DNA of 32,063 nt, taken from NCBI GenBank assembly GCA_003151985.1, contig PLZC01000062.1, positions 1-32,063 on the forward strand, given 5' to 3'. Below, piece by piece: positions 19,201-26,750 of this stretch. Every line of letters starts with the position of its first letter. The stretch's first letter is position 1. Under the pieces are notes generated by a model that was not told the DNA's origin, ran no database searches, and saw only the letters and a program-made list of their open reading frames with translations. A program made the translations under genes and the position numbers. This stretch comes from Acidobacteriaceae bacterium (lineage in GTDB: Bacteria > Acidobacteriota > Terriglobia > Terriglobales > Acidobacteriaceae).

Positions 19201-19332
19201 CCGGTTGTTGAGACATCGGACAAGGATCAGGAGTGGAACAATCCCACCAAAGGTCACCGCGACCGCCGTGATGCCTACGACGATGTAGAGATTTTGCCGT
19301 CATGGCGCGGTCAATACCGGAAGAAGAATTAG
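16225..19332 (+). CDS. Chain-length determinant (Wzz/GumC) / BY-kinase-like protein with degenerate P-loop and long Pro-rich tail
   Basis: Two TM segments flanking a coiled-coil region ('LAILLAGLAGAAAYLLALWPLYTAQSLVYIQP', 'TLAIALAGLLLGIMAAVTANKLDPKVY'); P-loop position 'CIFTGTGQGTGVTTVVTRVRTMLETMGRATVLVDASG'; Pro-rich tail with QFRRRSTDR x2 and PAQPAPAQPAPAQ. Confidence 0.85.
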   Translation: MKQLRVHPEPQYQRRASDRAQAASSIEVRPDSSSGEQPIFRLDLLRSLQLHRGLALAILLAGLAGAAAYLLALWPLYTAQSLVYIQPAPPRVMDLGYTTRWPFDTNTYESYIAQQMVHVTRYDVLTNALRKLEPGAWQHKNESDQEAAERLARAVEVKRLGTSYEMSIAARASSAAMAAKLSNAVTASYLESAAREGKSGNTERMGMLREEEERVKAALTSDRTEQHELNKKLGLAGVGTNAPDLYDEDLSRVRNELVKARSASDEAAARLATLDGKNPHSLASLDAEADQVLSADAGLASMKVTLFQRRATLTSQMANLTPNHPQYKQDAEELSQIDNTLESMTRDLRSKASVRIQQRLHTDLERTAGEESRLNAQLGQMSAAASGVTPKMQRENDLAADIVRLQNRYTAVDDQLHNLMLEDAAPASSYMAAAAVSPLQPVKSGVMRNTLAIALAGLLLGIMAAVTANKLDPKVYIASDVERVLGFAPMAVLPDFAQVSIGVAEEHVLRLSSGIEHARQQGNLKSCIFTGTGQGTGVTTVVTRVRTMLETMGRATVLVDASGTPPPPARAKGGLGLNDVASNLATHSGSRSTTLLQQLADEAEAGEGSLVLTDTAPLAVSAETEYLARFVDAAIVVIESGVTTRAELREAAGALQRLEVGAVGFVLNRVGLQKADASFRSSVRGIELHLRAQGRTYARSTERSRLSAAAPRSTKTNRNSEEAKAEPKVAEPPAGSETASSQFRRRSTDRPAPELSAPSQAPSQFRRRSTDRAGIGIPLAGPPPQPDSSVPLMPQEAPVEVRPANPPLPLAPPQPLIRGREPAVAPPPRTTEPQITVAPPPAPNVPWYRAQAAPQPIPAAQPSPAQPAPAQPAPAQTWERIATRFDDTQPEPVPEELPQPEPADTPFDSATRMTGLRNLIFSLGMKNPNMPAEEPEHVAEVPPPFHQAPERPAYDPTYTQQNYTPAPQPSSQRETAAPSRLVTAPPEFLPPKPVVETSDKDQEWNNPTKGHRDRRDAYDDVEILPSWRGQYRKKN

Positions 19333-19343
19333 CTTTCAAAAAG

Positions 19344-20006
19344 CTACTTTGGGCGGACTAATTCAATCCGATCCCGCGTGCGAACCCACGTATTCCCCGC
19401 CATGCGGCCCACAGCATCCAATCCGGCCGGATCGACTCGGAAATCCTCCATCAGGTCCTCGCGAAGATGAAAACGGACCACTTCGCCCAGCACGATCACG
19501 CCTCCACCCGGCGCGCGGTTGGTGTAGATAACCTGTAGCAGCCTGCACTCCATTTGAGCCGGGGACTCGCCCACGCGAGCCGGCCGCACCGCCTCGCTCG
19601 CCACCGGCGTAAGCCCGGCCAGCGTAAATTCGTCCACCTCCGGCGGAACCTCGGCAGAAGAGGCGTTGGCCGCCGCGGCGATGGCCTCGCTCACCACGTT
19701 GATCACAAATTCGCCGGTTTCCTCAACATTGCGCAAGGTGTCTTTCCGCATTTCAGGACGGCCAGGCGCGCCAATGGATGCCGCGCGAAGAGTGGGACAA
19801 AAGAGGACCGTCGGCGGATTCGAGCCCACCCCGGAAAAGAAGCTGAACGGCGCCAGGTTGGCCACTCCCTCCCGGCTCATCGTGGAGACCAGCGCTATGG
19901 GCCGCGGCACAATCATGCCCGTCATCAACTTGTAGATTTGCCGCGGTTCGCAGTTGGAGGGGTTGATGCTGAGCATCGGGACACCCGAGAGTCTTGCTGC
20001 TTCCAT
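19344..20006 (-). CDS. Flavin reductase-like FMN-binding split-barrel protein
   Basis: 'IYKLMTGMIVPRPIALVSTMSREGVANLAPFSFFSGVGSNPPTVLFCPTLR...KDTLRNVEETGEFVINVVSEA'. Internal start MLSINPS (19976) is possible. Confidence 0.85.
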   Translation of the reverse strand: MEAARLSGVPMLSINPSNCEPRQIYKLMTGMIVPRPIALVSTMSREGVANLAPFSFFSGVGSNPPTVLFCPTLRAASIGAPGRPEMRKDTLRNVEETGEFVINVVSEAIAAAANASSAEVPPEVDEFTLAGLTPVASEAVRPARVGESPAQMECRLLQVIYTNRAPGGGVIVLGEVVRFHLREDLMEDFRVDPAGLDAVGRMAGNTWVRTRDRIELVRPK

Positions 20007-20157
20007 GTTGATAGCCTAGAGCATTTTATCGGCCCATCGCGTCTAATCCACATCGGGACTGATCTGATATTGAATATGACAAATTTGATGCTGGTCCTGA
20101 AATTCGTCAGCCAGTAACATTCCATGATGCACAATCGTTAGTAAGGGAGAGTCTGTC

Positions 20158-20829
20158 GTGCCGCGTATTCACTTTCAACTACAACTCGCCGAACTCAAGG
20201 ACAAGCTCCTTGCCATGGCTGCGTTGTCGCAGCAGGCGGTTGAGTCCGCGGTCGACGCTTATCTGCAACGGGACAAGGGCCTGTGCAAGTACGTCAAGCA
20301 AAACGAGACCGCCATCAACACCGCGCAACGGGAATTGGACGAGATGGCCTACGAGTTGCTGGCCAAAGAGCAGCCCATGGCCATCGACCTGCGCTTCATC
20401 CTCGCGGTCATCAAGATCAACGGCGACCTGGAGCGGATCGGCGACCAGTCCATGGGCATCGCGCGCCGCACCAAGGAGATTCTCAATGCCGAGGAGATCG
20501 ACCTGCCGGTGGACTTTGCCGCGATGGGCGAATTTGCCGGACGCATGATCCGTTCCGCGGTGCAGGCGCTTCTCGACGGCGACGCACGGCTGGCTGACTC
20601 GGTTCGCGAGATGGACGACGAAATCGACCGCATGAACCGCCGCGCTCACGCCGACCTGCTCAAGCTCATCGAGGAAAAGCCGCGTTATACGCAGCAGGCG
20701 ATGAACGGAATCCTGGTAGCCAAGAACCTTGAACGGATCGCCGACCACGCCTCCAACATCGCCACCGACGTAATCTTCTGGATTCGCGGCGCCGATGTCC
20801 GGCACCAGCTAAGCATGGCGATGGATTGA
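20158..20829 (+). CDS. phoU: Phosphate transport system regulator PhoU
   Basis: GTG start; 'HFQLQLAELKDKLLAMAALSQQAVESAVDAYLQRD...AYELLAKEQPMAIDLRFILAVIKINGDLERIGDQSMGIARRT...NLERIADHASNIATDVIFWIRG'. Confidence 0.95.
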   Translation: MPRIHFQLQLAELKDKLLAMAALSQQAVESAVDAYLQRDKGLCKYVKQNETAINTAQRELDEMAYELLAKEQPMAIDLRFILAVIKINGDLERIGDQSMGIARRTKEILNAEEIDLPVDFAAMGEFAGRMIRSAVQALLDGDARLADSVREMDDEIDRMNRRAHADLLKLIEEKPRYTQQAMNGILVAKNLERIADHASNIATDVIFWIRGADVRHQLSMAMD

Positions 20830-20864
20830 CCAGCGGCCTCTGGCGACCCACTGCGCTTAAGCAG

Positions 20865-21040
20865 ACTGCGGAAAAACCCCATCTCTCAGGCTTTGTACGG
20901 GAAAAACTCCATCTCTTAAGGCTTTGTAACAGAGCACGACTTCAGTCGTGCCGATAAAGCCAATAAAATCAATGGGCTTTAGCCCCTGCTAATGCCCATT
21001 GGACCCAAATCTCTCGAAATCAATCCTTTTTCCGCAGCCT
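20865..21040. repeat. MITE-like element, GCTGCGGAAAAA-type ends, copy A1
   Basis: Left ACTGCGGAAAAA (20865), right TTTTTCCGCAGC (21027-21038); internal GCACGACTTCAGTCGTGC hairpin and GGGCTTTAGCCC; contains CCAATAAAATCAATGGGCTTTAGCCCCTG. Confidence 0.75.
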
Positions 21041-21049
21041 GTTAAGCAG

Positions 21050-21192
21050 GTTCGGAAGAACTCCATCTCTAAGGCTTTGTAACAGGGCACGACTTCAGTC
21101 GTGCCGATAAATCCAATAAAATCAATGGGCTTTAGCCCCTGCTAATGCCCCGTCAGGACAATTCGCGGATATATCCCTCTTTCCGGAGCCTA
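21050..21192. repeat. MITE-like element, copy A2, directly adjacent to A1, with degenerate ends
   Basis: GTTCGGAAGAACTCCATCTCTAAGGCTTTGTAACAGGGCACGACTTCAGTCGTGCCGATAAATCCAATAAAATCAATGGGCTTTAGCCCCTGCTAATGCCC...CTTTCCGGAGCC; near-identical core to A1. Confidence 0.75.
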
Positions 21193-21199
21193 TAAGAAC

Positions 21200-21228
21200 A
21201 AAAAAGACGCGGTTTTTTTTGCCGCGCC
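21200..21228 (-). terminator. Rho-independent terminator of the reverse-strand GH2 gene
   Basis: Reverse strand GGCGCGGC AAAAAAAA CCGCGTC TTTTTTT, just downstream of the stop at 21245. Confidence 0.8.
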
Positions 21229-21244
21229 CTTTCAAACGCACACC

Positions 21245-24094
21245 TTATCGGCCCGCCGGCACCGCCGTCTGTTGGAGCCCGGCATTCCAGGCGTCTACGG
21301 TCACCAACGCGCCACCCTTGGTCGCAGCATCCTTCCACTGGACATTGAAGTCAATCGTCTTCGTCTCCCCCGGCGTCAGCCAAAGGTCGTTGTCCGTCCC
21401 CCAGAAGGTCCGCTTCGTCCCTGCAATGTTCACATGCGTCTCGAACGCCGGATTCTTCCCGATATTCCGCACCTCAACCCGGACCACGCTTTCCGCATCG
21501 CTCACATCCTTGCGCGAGATCACTTTTAGACCAAGCGTTGTCGGTGTTGCCGCCACCTGAGGCCGGAGCCAGGGACCATTTTCGAACTTCAGCGAAGGCT
21601 GAGGCGAACCGCGATACTTGGTCCGGAAAGCCGAGTCGTTCATCAGCTTCAGGCACCGCGGCCAGTAAACCGACCGCGACAGCAGCTTGCCGTCCGCGCT
21701 CTTGGCCTCCGCCACCACAAAGAAGAACTTGTCTTCCAGGCCGTCGGGAATCGTAAACGCGCCCATCTCCATGCTCTTGGCAGACGGCCCCGCCGGTACG
21801 TTCATGGGCAATGTCTTGCTCCACAACGAGTGGAATTGCGGGTCCAGAATTTGCACCGATACAGAAACGCCGGCCAGCGCCGTCACCGGCGAATGCACCA
21901 CGCTCACCGAAATCGGAATCTTCTCGCCCTTTGCCCAAAGAAGTTCGGGAAGTTTCACCACCACGTGCGTCGGCTCGTAGGTCCGCTTGATGGTGTAATA
22001 CGACGACGTCGGTTGATTGAGCCCATCGACGAACATGAAGAACTCGATCGGCCACGGCACCGTAAACGACCACGGCATCAGCCCCGCCGTCACCGGATAA
22101 TTCGCCTGCGTCAGGTCGGAGAGTATCTGCGTAAACTCCGAGGCCGCCATCTGCGAATCCTCGCTGAATCCCTTCAAATCCACCTTCGCCACGTCGTCCA
22201 TCTGGTAAGCCCGGGCCCACATCAGCCGCGGCTCTCCGCCCACATATTCCAGGAAATGATGGATGAACTCCGGGTGTTGTTCCTGGTACCCTTTGTCGAA
22301 GATCGTCTGAAATTGACCCTGCAATTCTTTCGCATCCACCACTTCCAGAATCGAGTCGGCGTCAGGCATGTTATAGATTCCGGTCTCGCTGATAAACGGC
22401 ACCGACTTGTAGCGATGCCCATACCAGGTCGGATCCTGGTCGTAGTAGATATGCACATCTCCCGGGTCGGGCGTGGTGCGGATAAACATCCGGGTCCCGT
22501 CGAAATCGCGCACCGAGCGCTCCACGATTCCCACCACTGCCGAGTTGCCCGCGTCATAGGGATTGAATTCGTTTCCGCCGCACCACACTGCCAGCGAAGA
22601 GTGATTCCGCAGCCGGAAAATGGTATGCATCACCTGCGCTTCCCACACGTCCTGGGGCAAGATGGGCGCGTCCGCGTTGGCCAGCGGGAAGTCTTCCCAC
22701 ACCATGATGCCCAGCTTGTCGCACAGCGTGAAGAATTCGTCGGTCTCGGTATTCCCGCCGCCCCAGACGCGCAGCATCTGGATGTGCGCGGCTTGAGCTT
22801 GGGCCAGCACCAACTGGTATCTGTCCGCCGGCAGATGCAGCAGCACATCCAGCGGCCACGCCCAGTTCATGCCTTTCACAAACAGAGGCCGCCCGTTCAC
22901 TACGAACTGCCAATTCTCCCAGCGGTCCTGCGTCTTCGGCCCCGGTGTGGGCACGCGTTCGATGGTCCGAATGCCAAAGTCGAACTCCATCCGGTCAATC
23001 GCCTTTTGCTGCCGTAGCAATGTCAGGTGGACCCGGTAAAGATTCGGATCGCCCATGCCGTTCGGCCACCACAGCCGCGGATTCGGCACCTCGATCTTCT
23101 CTTCAACCCAATTCCGCCCCTGCACCGCCTTCACCGGCCACGCCCGCTTCAGCGCCACGCGCGAAGTGCCCTTCTCAACCAGTTCCACCTGCAGCGACAG
23201 GTCCTTTTGCTCCGCCAGCGCAACCGCCGAGTCGCGCAGGGCCCCGAATTCCTTCTGGATGTCGGTGTCCAGCGCCGTTGTCTCCGCCAGCACCTCCACC
23301 TTCAGTTTCAGCGACGCATTGGTCCCCGACGCCTTCTCCGTAACCAGAAACGGCCGCGCCAGGTGCACCTTCGGCGTCAACTCCAGCCGCACGCCTTGCC
23401 AAATCCCAAGCGGCTCAATCTCTTTGGGGTCGATGCCGCTGCCGCCGGTCACATATTTCTGTCCGCCGTTCACCCCCCAGGGCTCGGCGGTCTTTCCGTT
23501 GCCGTAGTTATCCGGGTCCCAGGTCTTTTCCCCGTAACTGCCCGCTTTCACCTCGACCACGATTTCGTTTTGCTTGCCCTGCTCGATCCACTTGCTCACT
23601 TCCACATGCGGCCCGCCAAACATGCCCTCGTGGCGCCCAACCAGCGTCCCGTTCAGCCAGATCTTCGTGTGATAGCCCGCGCCGTCGAAGCAGAGAAAAA
23701 CGTAATCGTCCTTCGCTCCTGCCGGAACCTCGAAGTGCCGCCGGAAGTACCACACCTTGTCCGGAACCCATTTGTACTTCTGCGTATTCATGTGCGCATA
23801 GGGATACGGCAACTCCCCGGCCTTGTAAAGCGCCCATTGCACGGAAGTAGGCACCTCGGCCTTGACCCATTTCTGCTGGCCCAGGTCTGCAACAGCGGCT
23901 ATTCCCGCATCCCGCGAGCCCAATTCCCAATCGCCGTCCAGCGAAAGATGTTGGTCTCCCTGCCGGGCGTCCACGTAAAAGGGTTGCCAAAGGGTTTTTT
24001 CGCTTGCCTGCTGCGCATTCACCAACTGGTGCCCCATGCTGAACAGCACAATTGCCATAACTGCCGCGCCACAAAATCTCGTTCTCATCTGCAC
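21245..24094 (-). CDS. Secreted GH2-family beta-mannosidase / exo-beta-D-glucosaminidase-like glycosidase
   Basis: 'YVFLCFDGAGYHTKIWLNGTLVGRHEGMFGG', 'VNGRPLFVKGMNWAWPLDVL', 'IQMLRVWGGGNTETDEFFTLCDKLGIMVWEDFPLANAD', 'RNHSSLAVWCGGNEFNPYD', signal peptide. Confidence 0.9.
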   Translation of the reverse strand: MQMRTRFCGAAVMAIVLFSMGHQLVNAQQASEKTLWQPFYVDARQGDQHLSLDGDWELGSRDAGIAAVADLGQQKWVKAEVPTSVQWALYKAGELPYPYAHMNTQKYKWVPDKVWYFRRHFEVPAGAKDDYVFLCFDGAGYHTKIWLNGTLVGRHEGMFGGPHVEVSKWIEQGKQNEIVVEVKAGSYGEKTWDPDNYGNGKTAEPWGVNGGQKYVTGGSGIDPKEIEPLGIWQGVRLELTPKVHLARPFLVTEKASGTNASLKLKVEVLAETTALDTDIQKEFGALRDSAVALAEQKDLSLQVELVEKGTSRVALKRAWPVKAVQGRNWVEEKIEVPNPRLWWPNGMGDPNLYRVHLTLLRQQKAIDRMEFDFGIRTIERVPTPGPKTQDRWENWQFVVNGRPLFVKGMNWAWPLDVLLHLPADRYQLVLAQAQAAHIQMLRVWGGGNTETDEFFTLCDKLGIMVWEDFPLANADAPILPQDVWEAQVMHTIFRLRNHSSLAVWCGGNEFNPYDAGNSAVVGIVERSVRDFDGTRMFIRTTPDPGDVHIYYDQDPTWYGHRYKSVPFISETGIYNMPDADSILEVVDAKELQGQFQTIFDKGYQEQHPEFIHHFLEYVGGEPRLMWARAYQMDDVAKVDLKGFSEDSQMAASEFTQILSDLTQANYPVTAGLMPWSFTVPWPIEFFMFVDGLNQPTSSYYTIKRTYEPTHVVVKLPELLWAKGEKIPISVSVVHSPVTALAGVSVSVQILDPQFHSLWSKTLPMNVPAGPSAKSMEMGAFTIPDGLEDKFFFVVAEAKSADGKLLSRSVYWPRCLKLMNDSAFRTKYRGSPQPSLKFENGPWLRPQVAATPTTLGLKVISRKDVSDAESVVRVEVRNIGKNPAFETHVNIAGTKRTFWGTDNDLWLTPGETKTIDFNVQWKDAATKGGALVTVDAWNAGLQQTAVPAGR

Positions 24095-24246
24095 TCTCCG
24101 ATACGCCCATGAACCCTTCCGCCGGCTTTAGAAGGGCGCCAAAGCCGCCGGCATTCCCGGGGGAAGCCGTGCACATCGTGGGCACCTGATCCGCTGGCCC
24201 ATCGAATCGCAAGCAACAAGATTCCCGAAAGAAGAATGCAACCATC

Positions 24247-24291
24247 TTACCCCAAACCCCTAATCCCTACCCCCTGGTCCCTGTTCCCTTG
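24247..24291. repeat. Degenerate CCCTAATCCCTACCCC...CCCTGTTCCCTT microrepeat
   Basis: CCCAAACCCCTAATCCCTACCCCCTGGTCCCTGTTCCCTT; reverse complement resembles the GGGAACA array at 25041. Confidence 0.5.
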
Positions 24292-24344
24292 TACGATGAA
24301 TATTGGGGTGTATTGCCGAAGACCCCCGGACAGGAGTCCCCTCA

Positions 24345-25040
24345 ATGACCAAGGAGCCAGACACTGTGCAAAATACCTTGATTCCCCAGAAGCCCATCCG
24401 GGCCGGCGCCGAAGCTTTTTCAAAGCAGGTACATGGCCTGCTCGACGGCCAGCCCAAGGACGAAGCGACTGTGACCAGGGCCTTGGCAGGCTTGGACGAC
24501 CTGTTCGAATTGATTGCCGCCGGGCTCTACAACATGGCTTCCATGCTGGTAGGTGAAGGCGAAGACGGCGTGCGGCTGGTGGAGACGGCGATCGCTACAG
24601 CCGAGGTTTCGGCCTGCCACGATCCTGCCGCGGCGCGCAAAAGCAGCCGCCAGGCACTCTGTACGGCAGCCCTCAAAATTATCGAACAGCGCAATCCCGG
24701 CAGCCTTGCCGCGCCCCAAGGGCTGGCCCATGCAACCACCTGCATCGAGGACGACGATCTCTCCTCGGCGGGCGTATCCAGCGAAGAACTGGAAAGCATG
24801 ATCGCCGGACCCGAGCGGGACCGCGTGCGCAGTTGGCTGGCCGGTTTGCCGCTTGCCCTGCGGGTCGTCTTCGTGTTGCGCGCCGTGGCCGGATTCACGG
24901 CGGCCGACACTGCCGCGCTGCTGGTCGCACACGGCGGGCCTGCTGCAGACGGATGGACCCCCGAAGCGGTGCGCGAGATCTTCCGCCAAGGCCTCTGCTC
25001 GCTCGCCTCGCAACTGATTCACGCGACAGCCGCGCGGTAG
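24345..25040 (+). CDS. Divergent ECF sigma factor-like protein
   Basis: Region-2-like 'LDDLFELIAAGLYNMASMLVGEGEDGVRLVETAI' and region-4-like 'DRVRSWLAGLPLALRVVFVLRAVAGFTAADTAALL...WTPEAVREIFRQGLCSLASQL'. Start MTKEPDTVQ (24345) preferred over 24303. Confidence 0.6.
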   Translation: MTKEPDTVQNTLIPQKPIRAGAEAFSKQVHGLLDGQPKDEATVTRALAGLDDLFELIAAGLYNMASMLVGEGEDGVRLVETAIATAEVSACHDPAAARKSSRQALCTAALKIIEQRNPGSLAAPQGLAHATTCIEDDDLSSAGVSSEELESMIAGPERDRVRSWLAGLPLALRVVFVLRAVAGFTAADTAALLVAHGGPAADGWTPEAVREIFRQGLCSLASQLIHATAAR

Positions 25041-25079
25041 CGGGAACAAGGGAACAAGGAACAAGGGAACAGGGAACAG
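25041..25079. repeat. GGGAACAA-type short tandem repeat
   Basis: CGGGAACAAGGGAACAAGGAACAAGGGAACAGGGAACAG, about 5 units of 7-8 bp immediately after the stop codon. Confidence 0.75.
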
Positions 25080-25087
25080 TCAGCGCT

Positions 25088-25128
25088 GGGTGCCCCATCC
25101 TATCCGCGTCTTTTGCGGATAGGGTGGG
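25088..25128 (+). repeat. GGGTGCCCCATCC...GGGTGGG hairpin repeat, copy 2
   Basis: GGGTGCCCCATCCTATCCGCGTCTTTTGCGGATAGGGTGGG; perfect CCTATCCGC/GCGGATAGG arms. Confidence 0.8.
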
Positions 25129-25296
25129 AAGCCACGAACCCCAATCACGCCGCTCCCAACAACCCCGATACCTCGACTGTCACGAAACAATCCCAACTTG
25201 TGCGTCGAACCACAGCGGGTCCGCGCTTTTGTTGGATACACTACATTGCAGAACCTTGCCGTCCTTTGCATGCATCTATTAGAGGCAATAACTTTT

Positions 25297-26748
25297 ATGC
25301 GAAAGCTCTTCATTTTGGGTCGAAAATACTTGATGCTCTCAGAATTCCAACGGGAACGTGTGGCTCATCCCGGCTTGTCAGTCCTGCTGCTGGCCCTGGC
25401 GATCCTTGCCTCGGCGTTGCTCCCGGGCAAGGCAATCGCGCAATCCGCGTCTTCCTTCCAGGGCAGCGTAGCCGTGGGCGAAGTCTCGGCGCAGCCCATC
25501 GATTTGTCCTTGGATGAAGCCATCCAGCGGGGAATCAAGAACAACCTGGGCGCCATCCTCAGCGGCACGCAGACGGATGCCTCGCGCGGGCAGCGGCTCA
25601 GCCAACTTCAATCGCTTCTGCCGTCGGTGGACTTCAACGCCAAGGAAAGCCTGATGCAGACGGATTTGGCCGCACAGGGCCTCCGCATTCCCGGCTTTCC
25701 CACCATCATCGGGCCTTTCGGATTTACCGACCTGCGGGTCTCGCTCAACTGGTCGCTGGTCAACATCTCTTCGCTGCGCAACTACCTGGCCGCCCGCCAC
25801 AACTTTGCCGCCGCGCAGCTCTCCGCCGAAGACGCGCGCGAACTCATAGTGCTCACGGTCGGCAACGCCTACCTGCTAGTGCTGGCCGATGAATCCCGCA
25901 TTGACAGCGTTGAAGCCCAGGTGGCCACAGCCAAAGTTTCACTGAACCAGGCAGTAGCCAGCCACCAGGCAGGAACAGCACCCTTGCTCGACGAACTGCG
26001 CGCCCGTGTGGACTTCCAATCCCTGGAACAGCAGTTGATCGTCTCCCGCAACGCTCTGGAAAAGGACAAGCTGGCGCTGGCCAGAACCATCGGCCTGCCC
26101 CTGGCGCAGAAATTCACCCTCGCGGACAAGGTGCCCTACGCCGCCTTTGACCAGTTGGACATAGAGGCCGCCGTTCGCCAGGCCCAGTTGGGCCGCAGAG
26201 ATCTCGCCGCCATGGCAGAACAGAACAAGGCGTCGGAAGAGCAGCGCAAGGCTGCAACAGCCGACCGGTTTCCCACCATGAAGATCGACGCCGACTACGG
26301 CGATATCGGCGTAAATGTGCGCCACTCGCACGGCACCGTGGATATAACCGGTACGTTGAGCGTTCCGCTTTTCAAGGAGTACGCGTTTCGCGGCGAGGCC
26401 CAGGTGGCCCAGTCGCAACTGGACGTGCTGCGGGCGCAATTGAGCGACATGAATGCCCAGGTCGACGCCGATGTGCGCGACGCACTGCTTGACATTGCTT
26501 CCGCGCAGCAACAGGTCGAGGTGGCCCGCTCCAGCGTTGAACTGGCCACGGAGGCCCTGAGTGAATCTCAGCAGCGTTACGCCAATGGCGTCAGCGACAA
26601 TCTTGCCGTCAGCCAGGCCGAGCAATCTGTCGCCCAGGCCAACGATCAATATGTCACCAGCCTCTACCGGCACAACGTGGCCAAGCTAAGCCTGGCCCGT
26701 GCCCTGGGAGCCGGAGAAAACTACAAGAGATATTTGGGAGGAAAGTAG
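25297..26748 (+). CDS. TolC-family outer-membrane efflux protein
   Basis: 'IDLSLDEAIQRGIKNNLGAILSGTQTDASRGQRLSQLQSLLPSVDF', 'AQPLL..R' style coiled coils, 'ESQQRYANGVSDNLAVSQAEQSVAQANDQYVTSLYRHNVAKLSLARALG'. Start uncertain (25198-25333). Confidence 0.9.
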   Translation: MRKLFILGRKYLMLSEFQRERVAHPGLSVLLLALAILASALLPGKAIAQSASSFQGSVAVGEVSAQPIDLSLDEAIQRGIKNNLGAILSGTQTDASRGQRLSQLQSLLPSVDFNAKESLMQTDLAAQGLRIPGFPTIIGPFGFTDLRVSLNWSLVNISSLRNYLAARHNFAAAQLSAEDARELIVLTVGNAYLLVLADESRIDSVEAQVATAKVSLNQAVASHQAGTAPLLDELRARVDFQSLEQQLIVSRNALEKDKLALARTIGLPLAQKFTLADKVPYAAFDQLDIEAAVRQAQLGRRDLAAMAEQNKASEEQRKAATADRFPTMKIDADYGDIGVNVRHSHGTVDITGTLSVPLFKEYAFRGEAQVAQSQLDVLRAQLSDMNAQVDADVRDALLDIASAQQQVEVARSSVELATEALSESQQRYANGVSDNLAVSQAEQSVAQANDQYVTSLYRHNVAKLSLARALGAGENYKRYLGGK

Positions 26749-26750
26749 AC

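Noticed and set aside
21830-24112. Long forward ORFs (395 aa and 361 aa) antisense to the GH2 gene
   Set aside because: His/Arg/Pro-rich antisense translations of a well-supported GH2 gene.
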